Notes: generated from the letters alone by a model not told the origin. DNA of 64,000 nt from Achromobacter xylosoxidans (GCF_002192695.1 NZ_MTLG01000065.1:1-64000), one strand, 5' to 3'. Positions 1-8,954 are shown, numbered from the stretch's first letter. Numbers and translations are program-made.

Positions 1-114
1 TTCGCTCCGGACTGCCCCATCGTCATCCTCGTCCTCGCCTTCGGCGACTCCTACGGATTCCCTCGGGCTTATCGACGCCCCGCGCATCGCGAGCCCCCGA
101 CGCGACTGGCTCTG
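1..114 (+). repeat. Long stem-loop element, partial copy (E0)
   Basis: The core matches the other copies (CTCCGGAC, then a small hairpin, then ATTCCCTCGGG), followed by what should be the right arm at about 80-114. The left arm lies outside the window. The small inner hairpin is TCGCC-ttc-GGCGA at 35-47. The other three copies have different stem sequences at the same place, each self-complementary. Confidence 0.7.
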
Positions 115-203
115 TCAGTTGAATCTTCACGGGCGCTGGAGAGGGCGGTGTGCTTGGCGTTCTGGCCACGGTCGGTGGGGTGGTGGCGTGTCTTGCGGGG
201 CCC

Positions 204-238
204 GCCCCAGGCCGGCCGCGCGGGCGGCCTCTTGGGGC
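204..238 (+). repeat. Bulged hairpin of module B, island 1
   Basis: Stem GCCCCA/TGGGGC, a three-base bulge (TCT), then GGCCG/CGGCC closing a ten-base loop. Island 2 carries the same hairpin at 19638-19672 with the same loop but stem GCTCCC/GGGAGC. Two of the six outer pairs differ, and both differ on both sides so that pairing is kept. The ten-base direct repeat GTGTCTTGCG flanks the hairpin (188-197 and 246-255). Confidence 0.75.
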
Positions 239-563
239 TTACGCGGTGTCTTGCGTCGCGCGATGGCGCTGCGCGCGGGTGACGGGGCGTTTTCGTGGTG
301 ACGCGTGCGGCTGGCGAGGGCCAGGTTTGAATTTGGTGGGCGCTGCGTTCGGGTTGATGGCGAAGCGCACGGGTCGGCCAGCAATCGTCACTTCAACGCG
401 GGTGCCGGATGGGTGGCGCGCGTCCAGGTCTGCATGCGCAAGCGGCCATTCGCCGCGCGCCACCCATCACCGCTCACTCCCCCGTGAGCTGGGGACCAAT
501 AGCAAATCAGTCACCGCATTCGCGCAAGCGAACACTATAGAAATTCAAGAAATCACGTATGTA

Positions 564-591
564 ATTTTCGGCCGCCCGCGCGGCCGAAAAT
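564..591. repeat. GC hairpin of module C, island 1
   Basis: Perfect 11-base arms (564-574 and 581-591) with core CGGCCG/CGGCCG and outer segment ATTTT/AAAAT. The two copies in island 2 have different outer segments, TCAAT/ATTGA and TTAGT/ACTAA, each fully paired. Confidence 0.8.
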
Positions 592-656
592 GACGGGCAG
601 CACAAGCATCGTCCCTGACCACGGCTGTAGAAGCGCCTCAATCCAAGATTCAAGTA

Positions 657-821
657 GCTCGTCGGCGCGGGCGCCTGAGTGGCGGGCAACCTCGATGCGC
701 CCGAGGGAATCGGAAGGCAGCCGCCGTAGGCGGCAACGACGATGACGAAGGGGAAGTCCGGAGCGAACGCTCCGGACCGCAATCGTGGGCGCCCGCCACT
801 CAGGCGCCCGCGCCGACGAGC
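657..821 (-). repeat. Long stem-loop element E1 with 31-base perfect arms
   Basis: Positions 657-687 and 791-821 are exact reverse complements (31 of 31). The roughly 100-base core holds a perfect GTCCGGAGCG/CGCTCCGGAC hairpin and a small hairpin GCCGCC-gta-GGCGGC at 720-734. The core matches E2 and E3, while the inner parts of the arms do not. Confidence 0.85.
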
Positions 822-908
822 GGCCTACGCAGCACTGGAACGCGACCCCGAAAGCCAATCGCCAACGAGACCCTCATGTATCAAGGACCCGTAACGCACC
901 ACAAATAG
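822..908. other. Gene-free spacer after repeat island 1
   Basis: AT-richer spacer before the stop of the acyl-CoA dehydrogenase gene. I see no terminator hairpin with a T run. Confidence 0.4.
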
Positions 909-2678
909 CTACGGCTGCACCTCATACTCCCCAGACCCCATGACCACCGCCGCCAACCCAGGCGCCTGGCTCAGCTTATGCAGCGCATAGCATTGCGCGG
1001 TCGCGATCTTGGCGTCGTGGAAAGCAGGATCTTCCTCGCGCAGATCCAGGCTCGCCAGCAGCGCTCGCGCCATCTGCCAGCCGGCAAACGTGGTGCCCGC
1101 CAGCAGCAGATACGGCACGGCGGCCGCGAACACGGCGTTGGGGCGGCTGGCGGCGTTGGCCAGCACGAAGTCGATGGCGTCGGCCAGCGCCGCGCGGGCC
1201 TGGCGCAGCGGCGTCAGCATCAGGCGGGCAGCGGGTTCGCTGCGCCCCTCCAGCGCCGCTTCGGTCTTGCCGACTTCCGCCAGCAGGGCGCGGGCGACGG
1301 CGCCGCCGTCGCGTAGGGTCTTGCGGCCCACCAGGTCATTGGCCTGGATCGCCGTCGTGCCCTCGTAGATCGTGAGGATGCGCGCGTCGCGGTAGTACTG
1401 CGCCGCGCCGGTTTCCTCGATGAAGCCCATGCCGCCGTGCACCTGCACGCCCAGGCTGGCGACATCGATGGACATCTCGGTGCACCAGCCCTTGACGATG
1501 GGCACCAGGTATTCCTGCACCGCCAGATGGCGCTTGCGGGCTTCGGCGTCCGGACTGGCGTGCGCCAGGTCGGCGTGGCCCGCGGTGTAGTAGGCCAGCG
1601 CGCGGCCGGCCTCGGTCAGGGCGCGCATGGTGCCCAGCATGCGGCGCACGTCGGGGTGCTGGATGATGGGCACCGCGTCCTTGGACGAACCGTCCACCGG
1701 ACGGCTCTGCACGCGCTCGGCGGCATAGGCCAGCGCGTGCTGGTGGGCGCGGTCGGCAACCGCCACGCCCTGCACGCCCACCGCGTAGCGGGCGGCGTTC
1801 ATCATGATGAACATGGCGTCCAGGCCGCGGTTCTCCTGGCCTACCAGATAGCCCAGCGCGCCGCCCGCGTCGCCGAACTGCAGCGTGCAGGTGGGGCTGG
1901 CCTTGATGCCCAGCTTGTGTTCGATCGACACGCAATGGACGTCGTTGCGCGCGCCCAGCGTGCCGTCCTGGTTGACCAGGAACTTGGGCACCAGGAACAG
2001 CGAAATGCCTTTGACGCCTTCGGGCGCGTCGGGCAGGCGCGCCAGCACCAGGTGCAGGATGTTCTCGGCCAGATCGTGTTCGCCGTAGGTGATGAAGATC
2101 TTGGTGCCGGAGATGCGGTAGGTGCCGTCGCCCACGGGCTGCGCGCGCGAGCGGACCATGGCCAGGTCCGAGCCCGCCTGCGGCTCGGTCAGGTTCATGG
2201 TGCCGGTCCAGCGTCCGGAAATCATGGGCTCGATGAAGCGCTGCTTCAGTTCAGGCGAACCGGCCGTCAGCAGCGCCTCGATCGCGCCATTGGTCAGCAG
2301 CGGACACAGCGCGAACGACAGGTTGGCGGCGTTCAGCATTTCCGAGCAGGGCGAACCGATCAGGCCGGGCAGGCCCTGGCCGCCGTATTCCACCGGATGC
2401 GTCATGCCCTGCCAGCCGGCCTCGGCGTACAGGTTGAACGCCTGCTTGAAGCCCGGCGAGGTGGTGACGGCGCCGTCGCGCCAGGCACTGGGCTCGCGGT
2501 CGGCGGCGTGGTTCAGCGGGGCCAGCACGTCGCCGGCATAGCGCGCGGATTCCTCCAGCACGGCCTGGGTGGTGTCGGGCGTGGCTTCTTCGAAGCCGGG
2601 CAGCGCGGCGACTTGCGGCAGGCCCGCAAGGTGGTTCAGCACGAACAGCATGTCTTTCACGGGGGCTTGGTACGTCAT
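909..2678 (-). CDS. Acyl-CoA dehydrogenase, long (DmdC-like) type
   Basis: A 589-residue FAD flavoprotein expected to introduce the alpha-beta double bond into an acyl-CoA and pass electrons to ETF. It has the usual N-terminal, beta-barrel and C-terminal helical domains, with LTEPQAGSDLA in the flavin/substrate region. IYEGTTAIQ near residue 440 holds the likely catalytic glutamate. An extra C-terminal extension makes it longer than the 380-residue family core. That length and the adjacent AMP-ligase resemble 3-methylmercaptopropionyl-CoA dehydrogenases (DmdC), but members of this subfamily often act on other acyl-CoAs, so the substrate is open. The start is the ATG at 2678. The open frame continues upstream but only by overlapping the ligase gene. 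It lies 37 bases downstream of the ligase and is probably co-transcribed. Confidence 0.9.
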   Translation of the reverse strand: MTYQAPVKDMLFVLNHLAGLPQVAALPGFEEATPDTTQAVLEESARYAGDVLAPLNHAADREPSAWRDGAVTTSPGFKQAFNLYAEAGWQGMTHPVEYGGQGLPGLIGSPCSEMLNAANLSFALCPLLTNGAIEALLTAGSPELKQRFIEPMISGRWTGTMNLTEPQAGSDLAMVRSRAQPVGDGTYRISGTKIFITYGEHDLAENILHLVLARLPDAPEGVKGISLFLVPKFLVNQDGTLGARNDVHCVSIEHKLGIKASPTCTLQFGDAGGALGYLVGQENRGLDAMFIMMNAARYAVGVQGVAVADRAHQHALAYAAERVQSRPVDGSSKDAVPIIQHPDVRRMLGTMRALTEAGRALAYYTAGHADLAHASPDAEARKRHLAVQEYLVPIVKGWCTEMSIDVASLGVQVHGGMGFIEETGAAQYYRDARILTIYEGTTAIQANDLVGRKTLRDGGAVARALLAEVGKTEAALEGRSEPAARLMLTPLRQARAALADAIDFVLANAASRPNAVFAAAVPYLLLAGTTFAGWQMARALLASLDLREEDPAFHDAKIATAQCYALHKLSQAPGLAAVVMGSGEYEVQP

Positions 2679-2715
2679 GGCGTCGGAGCTCCTGGATGGG
2701 ATGGGAACGTGGGAT

Positions 2716-4371
2716 TCAGCCGGCCTTGCCGGGGCCGGCCACGTCGATGGCCTGGGTCGCGCCGACGGCGGCGCGCAGTTCGAATTTCTGGATCTTGCCG
2801 GTGGAAGTCTTGGGCAGTTCGCCGAAGCGCACCGCGCGCGGCACCTTGAAGCCGGGCAGCAGCAGCTTGCAGTGCGCGATGATCTCTTCGGCGGTGGCGC
2901 TGCAGCCGGGCTTGAGCTCGACGAAGGCGCAGGGGGTTTCGCCCCACTTGGGATCGGGCATCGCCACCACGGCCACCGCCGCCACGGCAGGGTGGCGATA
3001 GAGCGCGTCCTCGACTTCGATGCTGGAGATGTTCTCGCCGCCGGAAATGATGATGTCCTTGCTGCGGTCCTTGATGCGGACATAGCCGTCGGCCGTCATC
3101 ACGCCCAGATCGCCGGTGCGGAACCAGCCGCCGGCAAAGGCCTGGTCGGTGGCGCGCTCGTTCTTCAGGTAGCCCTTCATGCAGATGTTGCCGCGGAACA
3201 TGACCTCGCCCACGGTCTGCTCGTCGGCCGGCACCTCTTCCATGGTGTCGGGGTTGCGCACGGAGACGCCCGCCTGCAGGTGGTAGCGCACGCCCTGGCG
3301 CGCATTGCGCAGCGCGCGCTCTTCCTCGTCCAGCGCGTCCCAGGCCTCCTGGCGGGCGCACACGGCCGCGGGTCCGTAGACTTCGGTCAGGCCGTAAACA
3401 TGGGTCAGTTCGAAGCCGATGTCGCGCATCTTGGCGATGACGGCGGGCGCCGGCGCCGCGCCCGCCACCATGGTGCGCACGGTGTGGTCGATGCCGGCGC
3501 GTAGCTCGGCCGGGGCATTGGCCAGCGCGCTCTGCACGATGGGCGCGCCGCAATAGTGGGTGACGCCTTCATTGCGGATCAGGTCGAACACGGTCTGCGG
3601 GTCGAACTTGCGCAGGCATACGTTGACCCCGGCGCGCGCGGCCACGGTCCAGGCGAAGCACCAGCCGTTGCAGTGGAACAGCGGCAGGGTCCATAGATAG
3701 ACCGGATGCTTGGGCATGTCCCATTCAAGGATGTTGCTGATGGCGTTCAGGTAGGCGCCGCGGTAGTGGTAGACCACGCCCTTGGGGTCGCCGGTGGTGC
3801 CGGACGTGTAGTTCAGCGCGATGGCATCCCATTCGTCGGCGGGCGGCTTCCAGTCGTAGCGGGCGGGAGCGCCGGCCAGGAAGGCTTCGTAGTCGACCGC
3901 GCCGGGCAGTTCCGCCGGCGCGCTTTCCAGGTCGTGCACCGAGATGAGCTTCAGGTGCGGGAATTCGGCCCGCGCGCGCTGGGCGAGTTCGGCGTATTCC
4001 GTGTCCACGATCAGCGCCTGCGCTTCGCCGTGGCCCAGCATGAACAGCACGCTGGGCGTGTCCAGGCGGGTATTCAGGGTATTGAGCACCGCGCCCAGCA
4101 TGGGCACGCCGAAGTGGGCTTCGACCATGGCGGGAATGTTGGGCAGCATCACGGCCACGGTGTCGCCGCGCTTGATGCCGGCTTGCGCCAGCGCGCCCGC
4201 CAGGCGCTGGGCGCGTTCGTAGGTCTGGGCCCAGTTGCGCCGCACCTTGCCGTGGACGATGGCCAGGCGCTGGCCATAGACCTGCGCGGCGCGGGCGATG
4301 AAGTCCACCGGGGTCAGGGCTTCGTAGTTGGCGTCGCGGCGCTCGAGGCCGCGGTCGAACATACCGCTCAT
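2716..4371 (-). CDS. Acyl-CoA synthetase (AMP-forming ligase), DmdB-like
   Basis: 551 residues of the ANL adenylate-forming superfamily. It activates a carboxylic acid with ATP and CoA, presumably feeding the dehydrogenase downstream. Visible motifs are the phosphate-binding YTSGTTGDPKG near residue 190, YGLTEVYGP near 325, SGGENISS near 430, and the catalytic-lysine region TSTGKIQKFE near 525. It is first in a two-gene operon, divergent from the Crp-type regulator at 4534. The closest remembered relatives are medium-chain or methylmercaptopropionate ligases; the true acid is not determinable here. Confidence 0.9.
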   Translation of the reverse strand: MSGMFDRGLERRDANYEALTPVDFIARAAQVYGQRLAIVHGKVRRNWAQTYERAQRLAGALAQAGIKRGDTVAVMLPNIPAMVEAHFGVPMLGAVLNTLNTRLDTPSVLFMLGHGEAQALIVDTEYAELAQRARAEFPHLKLISVHDLESAPAELPGAVDYEAFLAGAPARYDWKPPADEWDAIALNYTSGTTGDPKGVVYHYRGAYLNAISNILEWDMPKHPVYLWTLPLFHCNGWCFAWTVAARAGVNVCLRKFDPQTVFDLIRNEGVTHYCGAPIVQSALANAPAELRAGIDHTVRTMVAGAAPAPAVIAKMRDIGFELTHVYGLTEVYGPAAVCARQEAWDALDEEERALRNARQGVRYHLQAGVSVRNPDTMEEVPADEQTVGEVMFRGNICMKGYLKNERATDQAFAGGWFRTGDLGVMTADGYVRIKDRSKDIIISGGENISSIEVEDALYRHPAVAAVAVVAMPDPKWGETPCAFVELKPGCSATAEEIIAHCKLLLPGFKVPRAVRFGELPKTSTGKIQKFELRAAVGATQAIDVAGPGKAG

Positions 4372-4533
4372 GCTTGTCTCCAGTTGGGACGCGCAGGCGT
4401 CCCTTATCCATCTGCGGGGCGTTTGATCCCCGTCGCTTGCCCTAGCTTAGATGCAGCCTGAAAATGCTGTCTGTCACCTGCATGACAGACGTCCGGCCGG
4501 CCCGGCTTTCCCCAGTTTTACACAGTTATTCCC

Positions 4534-5244
4534 ATGACCGACGTTTCAAACATCGTTTCCGCCGCGGAACTGGCCGGCCTGTTCGGATCCTGCGCCTGGT
4601 TTGTCGCGCTGGATGCCCGCCACCAGGATCTGGTGCTGGCGACTTCACGTGCCGAGCAGGTGCCCAACGGCGCCTGGATCGCGCGGCGCAACGCGCCTTC
4701 GGATTATTGGCTGGGCGTGCATACGGGCCTGTTGAAGCTGGCCATCTACAACGAGTCGGGCCGCAGTTGCACCTTTTCGGGCGTGCCGCCGGGCGGCTGG
4801 TTCGGCGAGGGCAGCGTCATCAAGCGCGAACTGCGCAAGTACGACGTGGTGGCGATCCAGCCGTCGCTGGTGTTGCAGGTGCCCACGGCCACCTTCCATG
4901 CGCTGCTGTCGGCCAGCCTGCCTTTTTCGCATTTTGTCATCGGCCAGTTGAACAACCGCATGGGCGAGTTCATCGCTTCCATCCAGAACCACCGTTTGCT
5001 GGACGCGGACGCGCGCGTGGCGCAGTCCCTGGCGCAGCTGTTCAATCCGCAACTGTATCCGTCCACCGATCTGACGCTGGCGATTTCGCAGGAAGAGCTA
5101 GGCTATCTGACGGGCCTGTCGCGCCAGCGGGTCAATCAGGCCCTGCAGACGCTGGCGGACCAGGGCATCCTGGCCCTGGCCTACAACCAGATCAAGGTGC
5201 TGGACCTGGACCGCTTGCGGCTGTACGGCCTGGACCAGCTCTGA
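4534..5244 (+). CDS. Crp/Fnr-family transcriptional regulator
   Basis: 236 residues: an N-terminal cyclic-nucleotide-type sensor barrel (about 20-130) and a C-terminal winged helix with recognition helix region EELGYLTGLSRQRVNQAL near 187-205. It lacks the FNR N-terminal cysteine cluster, so it is unlikely to be an Fe-S oxygen sensor. It is transcribed away from the ligase/dehydrogenase operon with 162 bases between them, which suggests it controls that operon; this is inference. Confidence 0.85.
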   Translation: MTDVSNIVSAAELAGLFGSCAWFVALDARHQDLVLATSRAEQVPNGAWIARRNAPSDYWLGVHTGLLKLAIYNESGRSCTFSGVPPGGWFGEGSVIKRELRKYDVVAIQPSLVLQVPTATFHALLSASLPFSHFVIGQLNNRMGEFIASIQNHRLLDADARVAQSLAQLFNPQLYPSTDLTLAISQEELGYLTGLSRQRVNQALQTLADQGILALAYNQIKVLDLDRLRLYGLDQL

Positions 5245-5254
5245 GGGCGCCGGA

Positions 5255-5959
5255 TCAGGCGCCGCGCAGCGAGCGGTCGAGCGCCGCCCGCGCCAGGATG
5301 CGGGTGGAATCCAGGGTGGGCAGGGCGGAATTGCCGTCGTTCAGCACCAGCGGCAACTCGGTGCAGCCCAGTACCACGGCGTCGCAGCCGGCTTCGCGCA
5401 GGCGCTCGATCACGCCTTGCAGCCGGGCCACGGATTCGGGCTTGAACACGCCGTACACCAGTTCGTCCATGATGATGCGGGCCAGCGTGTCGCGGTCCGC
5501 TTCCGCCGGCCGCAGCCATTGCAGGCCGCGCGCGTCCAGTTTGTCCGGATAGACGCTGCTGTCCACCAGCCAGCGCGTGCCCAGGATGCCAATGCGGCGC
5601 AAGCCGCGCGCCTGGGCCTCGGCCGCGACTTCTTCGGCGATATGCAGCCAGGGCAGGGGCGACTGCGGCAGCACATGGCCCAGCGCCTGATGGATGGTGT
5701 TGTCCGGGCAGATCAGGAAATCGGCGCCCGCGCGCGCCAGTTTGCCCGCGGAGGACAGCATCAGCGCGCCCACGCCGGCCAGGTCGGCACGGTCCAGGCA
5801 GGCGACGTAGTCCGCCAGCGAATGCGTGTGCAGCGAGATTTCCGGGTGCGCGTGCGGGCCCAGGCGCTCGGCGCCTTCCGTGCACAGCGTGCGGTAGCAA
5901 AGCGCGGCGCCTTCCGCCGAGCAGGCGACGATGCCAATGTGCAAGGGAGTCGCGTTCAT
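5255..5959 (-). CDS. Aspartate/glutamate racemase-family protein
   Basis: 234 residues with two similar halves, as in the Asp/Glu/hydantoin racemase family. The catalytic cysteines are probably in GIVACSAEG near residue 13 and VLGCTELPL near 197. The family inverts amino-acid alpha carbons without PLP; the amino acid is not predictable here. The ATG overlaps the stop of the upstream MarR gene (ATGA), so the pair is translationally coupled. The open frame extends further upstream but only through the MarR gene in another phase. Confidence 0.85.
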   Translation of the reverse strand: MNATPLHIGIVACSAEGAALCYRTLCTEGAERLGPHAHPEISLHTHSLADYVACLDRADLAGVGALMLSSAGKLARAGADFLICPDNTIHQALGHVLPQSPLPWLHIAEEVAAEAQARGLRRIGILGTRWLVDSSVYPDKLDARGLQWLRPAEADRDTLARIIMDELVYGVFKPESVARLQGVIERLREAGCDAVVLGCTELPLVLNDGNSALPTLDSTRILARAALDRSLRGA

Positions 5960-6414
5960 TCGGCAGGCTCCTTGCGGGATGCGCGCACGTGGCGCGCGAT
6001 GTCCAGGAAGCTCGCGGCCATGGACTCCTGCTGCGCCTGCGGCAGCCGCGACAGGAACAGCTCGTCGACCGCGGGGCCGTAGACCTTCCACATTTCGCGG
6101 CGCAGCGCGCGGCCCTTGGGCGTGAGGCGGGCGTAGGTGGCGCGGCGGTCCTCGTCCGAACGGAAGCGTTCGACCAGGCCTTCGGCCTCGATGCGGTCCA
6201 TCAGGCGCGTCAGGTTGTAGCGCGCGATCACCATGCGCTCGGCGATCTCGAACATCCTGGCCGTGCCGTCGGGTGCGCGCTCCAGCGCCCACAACGCGTC
6301 GTACCAGGCCAGAGGCGGCAGGCCGGCGGCCGACAGGCGCTTTTCGATGTCTTCCACTACCAGCGCATGCGCGGTCAGGAAGAGGCTCCACGCATCGGGC
6401 TTGCCCGTGGCCAT
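5956..6414 (-). CDS. MarR-family regulator
   Basis: 152 residues from the ATG at 6414, which has AAAGGAA about 8 bases upstream; a longer frame starting at 6507 has no such signal. It has the typical MarR winged helix, including LTRLMDRIEAEGLVERF and the wing DEDRRATYARLTPKG near 85-100. It is coupled to the racemase downstream. The promoter lies in the shared region before the NO reductase gene, close to the inverted repeat at 6501-6523. Confidence 0.88.
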   Translation of the reverse strand: MATGKPDAWSLFLTAHALVVEDIEKRLSAAGLPPLAWYDALWALERAPDGTARMFEIAERMVIARYNLTRLMDRIEAEGLVERFRSDEDRRATYARLTPKGRALRREMWKVYGPAVDELFLSRLPQAQQESMAASFLDIARHVRASRKEPAE

Positions 6415-6500
6415 GCGGTCGGTTCCTTTGAAAGAGGTGGGAATGCAGCGGGAGATTGTAAGAGGCTCAGGCTTGGCGCGGCGCCGGCATTTCATGGTCC

Positions 6501-6523
6501 AAATCACCCTTGATCGGTGATTT
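6501..6523. promoter_or_regulatory. Inverted repeat, candidate operator between marR and norZ
   Basis: AAATCACC-N7-GGTGATTT: perfect 8-base arms in the 240-base divergent region. It could bind the adjacent MarR protein or an NO-responsive regulator of norZ. It is not a FNR/Dnr-type site and I cannot assign the protein. Confidence 0.5.
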
Positions 6524-6654
6524 ATACCCGGGTTGGAGGCGGTGAAAAATACCGCGTGATTTGCAACTTCATGATTTTAATGGGATTTTTCCTGGCACGG
6601 AATTCGCATATGGGTACGTACCCCAAAACCGCAACACTGGAGGGCGTTCCCATC

Positions 6655-8940
6655 ATGGGTCCGTATCGGAAATTATGGTTCACCTTGATCGCCGTATTGG
6701 CGGTCACGTTCGCTTTGCTGGGTTTCTACGGCGGCGAGGTCTACCGGCAGGCGCCGCCGATTCCCGGACAGGTCGTGACGACCGACGGCAAACCGCTGTT
6801 CGGCCGCGACGACATCCTGGACGGCCAGACGGCCTGGCAGTCGGTAGGCGGCATGCAGCTGGGATCGGTCTGGGGGCACGGCGCCTACCAGGCGCCCGAC
6901 TGGACCGCCGACTGGCTGCACCGTGAACTGACGGCCTGGCTGGACCTGGCCGCGCGCGAGAAGCATGGGCAGGACTACGCGCAGCTGGACGCGGGCGCCC
7001 AGGCCGCGCTGCGCGCGGAACTGAAGGCCGAGTACCGCGCCAATCGCAGCGATGCTGCCACCGACACGCTGGCGGTGAGCCCGCGGCGCGCCCGCGCCAT
7101 GGCGCAGACCGCGGCCTACTACGACCAGTTGTTCTCCGACGCGCCCGCGCTGCACCGCAGCCGCGAGAATTTCGCGATGAAGGAAAACACGCTGCCCGAC
7201 GCCGCGCGCCGCACCCAGCTCACGCATTTCTTCTTCTGGACGGCGTGGGCCGCGGCCACCGAGCGTGAAGGCAAGGCAGTCACCTACACCAACAACTGGC
7301 CGCATGAACCGCTGATCGACAACGTGCCCAGCGCCGAGAACGTCATGTGGTCCATCCTCAGCGTGGTGGTGCTGCTGGCCGGCATCGGCTTCCTGGTCTG
7401 GGCCTGGGCGTTCCTGCGCGGCAAGGAGGACGACGAGCCGCTGGCGCCCGCCAAGGACCCGCTGACCACCTTCGCCCTGACGCCTTCGCAGCGCGCGCTG
7501 GGCAAGTACCTGTTCCTGGTCGTGGCGCTGTTCGGCTTCCAGGTGCTGCTGGGCGCCTTCACCGCGCACTACACCGTCGAAGGGCAGAAGTTCTACGGCG
7601 TCGACCTGTCGCAGTGGTTCCCGTATTCGCTGGTGCGCACCTGGCATATCCAGAGCGCGCTGTTCTGGATCGCCACGGGCTTCCTGGCCGCCGGCCTGTT
7701 CCTCGCGCCGTTGATCAACGGCGGGCGCGACCCCAAGTTCCAGAAGGTCGGGGTCGACATCCTGTTCTGGGCGCTGGTGCTGGTGGTGGTCGGATCGTTC
7801 ACTGGCAACTATCTCGCGATCGCGCAGATCATGCCGCCGGACCTGAACTTCTGGCTGGGCCACCAGGGCTATGAATACGTGGACCTGGGCCGCCTGTGGC
7901 AGATCGGCAAGTTCGCGGGCATCTGCTTCTGGCTGGTGCTGATGCTGCGCGGCATCGTGCCGGCTCTGCGCACGCCGGGCGGCGACAAGAACCTGCTGGC
8001 GCTCCTGACCGCCTCGGTGGGCGCCATCGGCCTGTTCTATGGCGCGGGCTTTTTCTACGGCGAGCGCACGCACCTGACGGTGATGGAGTACTGGCGCTGG
8101 TGGATCGTGCACCTGTGGGTGGAGGGCTTCTTCGAAGTCTTCGCGACCACGGCGCTGGCCTTCATCTTTTCGACCCTGGGCCTGGTGTCGCGCCGCATGG
8201 CGACCACAGCCAGCCTGGCCTCGGCCTCGCTCTTCATGCTGGGCGGCATACCCGGCACCTTCCATCACCTGTACTTCGCCGGCACCACCACGCCCGTGAT
8301 GGCCATCGGCGCCAGCTTCTCGGCGCTGGAAGTGGTGCCGCTCATCGTGCTGGGACACGAGGCCTGGGAAAACTGGCGCCTGAAGACCCGCGCGCCCTGG
8401 ATGGAAAACCTGAAGTGGCCGCTGATGTGCTTCGTCGCCGTGGCTTTCTGGAACATGCTGGGCGCGGGCGTCTTCGGCTTCATGATCAACCCGCCCGTTT
8501 CGCTGTACTACATCCAGGGCCTGAACACCACGCCGGTCCATGCGCACGCGGCCCTGTTCGGTGTGTATGGCTTCCTGGCGCTGGGCTTCACCCTGCTGGT
8601 GCTGCGCTACATCCGTCCGCAGTACGCGCTGAGCCCCGGCCTGATGAAGCTGGCGTTCTGGGGCATGAACCTGGGCCTGGCGCTGATGATCTTCACCAGC
8701 CTGCTGCCGGTGGGGCTGATCCAGTTCCACGCCAGCGTCAGCGAGGGCATGTGGTACGCCCGCAGCGAAGGCTTCATGCAGCAGGAGCTGCTGCAGAACC
8801 TGCGCTGGGGCCGCACCTTCGGCGACGTGGTGTTCCTGCTGGGCGCGCTGGCCATCGTGATGCAGGTGATCCTGGGCCTCTTGAGCGGCAAGCCCGCGCA
8901 GGCCGAGCCGCGCCTGCAGGCCAAGGCGGCGCGCGGCTAG
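6655..8940 (+). CDS. norZ: Quinol-dependent nitric oxide reductase (qNOR)
   Basis: 761-residue inner-membrane enzyme reducing two NO to N2O with electrons from the quinol pool. It is the single-subunit form: an N-terminal anchor, a periplasmic stretch of about 200 residues that replaces NorC, then some 12-13 helices of the heme-copper oxidase fold. Visible ligands: H331 (TWHIQ), H486 with conserved E490 and E494 ([11 protein letters not shown]), H537-H538 (FHHLYF) and H629/H631 ([10 protein letters not shown]). The ATG at 6655 follows GGAGG; a longer frame from 6517 is unlikely. No norD/norQ helpers are present, as usual for qNOR. The C-terminal codons and stop lie in a 14-base tandem duplication. 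Confidence 0.95.
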   Translation: MGPYRKLWFTLIAVLAVTFALLGFYGGEVYRQAPPIPGQVVTTDGKPLFGRDDILDGQTAWQSVGGMQLGSVWGHGAYQAPDWTADWLHRELTAWLDLAAREKHGQDYAQLDAGAQAALRAELKAEYRANRSDAATDTLAVSPRRARAMAQTAAYYDQLFSDAPALHRSRENFAMKENTLPDAARRTQLTHFFFWTAWAAATEREGKAVTYTNNWPHEPLIDNVPSAENVMWSILSVVVLLAGIGFLVWAWAFLRGKEDDEPLAPAKDPLTTFALTPSQRALGKYLFLVVALFGFQVLLGAFTAHYTVEGQKFYGVDLSQWFPYSLVRTWHIQSALFWIATGFLAAGLFLAPLINGGRDPKFQKVGVDILFWALVLVVVGSFTGNYLAIAQIMPPDLNFWLGHQGYEYVDLGRLWQIGKFAGICFWLVLMLRGIVPALRTPGGDKNLLALLTASVGAIGLFYGAGFFYGERTHLTVMEYWRWWIVHLWVEGFFEVFATTALAFIFSTLGLVSRRMATTASLASASLFMLGGIPGTFHHLYFAGTTTPVMAIGASFSALEVVPLIVLGHEAWENWRLKTRAPWMENLKWPLMCFVAVAFWNMLGAGVFGFMINPPVSLYYIQGLNTTPVHAHAALFGVYGFLALGFTLLVLRYIRPQYALSPGLMKLAFWGMNLGLALMIFTSLLPVGLIQFHASVSEGMWYARSEGFMQQELLQNLRWGRTFGDVVFLLGALAIVMQVILGLLSGKPAQAEPRLQAKAARG

Positions 8941-8954
8941 CGGCGCGCGGCTAG
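8927..8954 (+). repeat. 14-base tandem duplication across the norZ stop
   Basis: CGGCGCGCGGCTAG occurs twice head to tail (8927-8940 and 8941-8954). The first copy contains the norZ TAG stop. Confidence 0.9.

Larger units (their letters stand above)
1..821. repeat. Structured non-coding repeat island 1
   Basis: No credible gene lies here; the short open frames are by-products of GC-rich repeats. The block is built from modules that recur at 19382-20225: a partial long stem-loop (1 to about 114), a module with a bulged hairpin (about 115-285), an unshared insert (about 285-500), a module with a short GC hairpin (about 500-640), and an inverted long stem-loop (657-821). The two long stem-loops face each other, as they do in island 2. 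The left end is cut by the window. The right end lies 87 bases from the stop of the acyl-CoA dehydrogenase gene, which reads toward it. Function unknown. Confidence 0.85.

Noticed and set aside
119-784. Several short open frames in repeat island 1
   Set aside because: They fall in hairpin repeats, lack ribosome sites and change frame between the two islands.
2679-3083. N-terminal extension of the acyl-CoA dehydrogenase
   Set aside because: It overlaps the ligase gene in another phase and is low-complexity; family homology begins at the Met encoded at 2678.
909-4371. Firm assignment of the pair as dmdC/dmdB (DMSP demethylation)
   Set aside because: Resemblance is at subfamily level only; no DmdA or DmdD genes nearby and many relatives use other acids.
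6509-6524. FNR/Dnr-like box TTGATCGGTGATTTA before norZ
   Set aside because: Only one half-site fits; the right half does not match ATCAA or CAA at the required spacing. The AAATCACC dyad explains the region better.
6673-8730. A 685-codon open frame antisense to norZ
   Set aside because: Same codon-bias shadow; His/Gln/Arg-rich nonsense, no motif.
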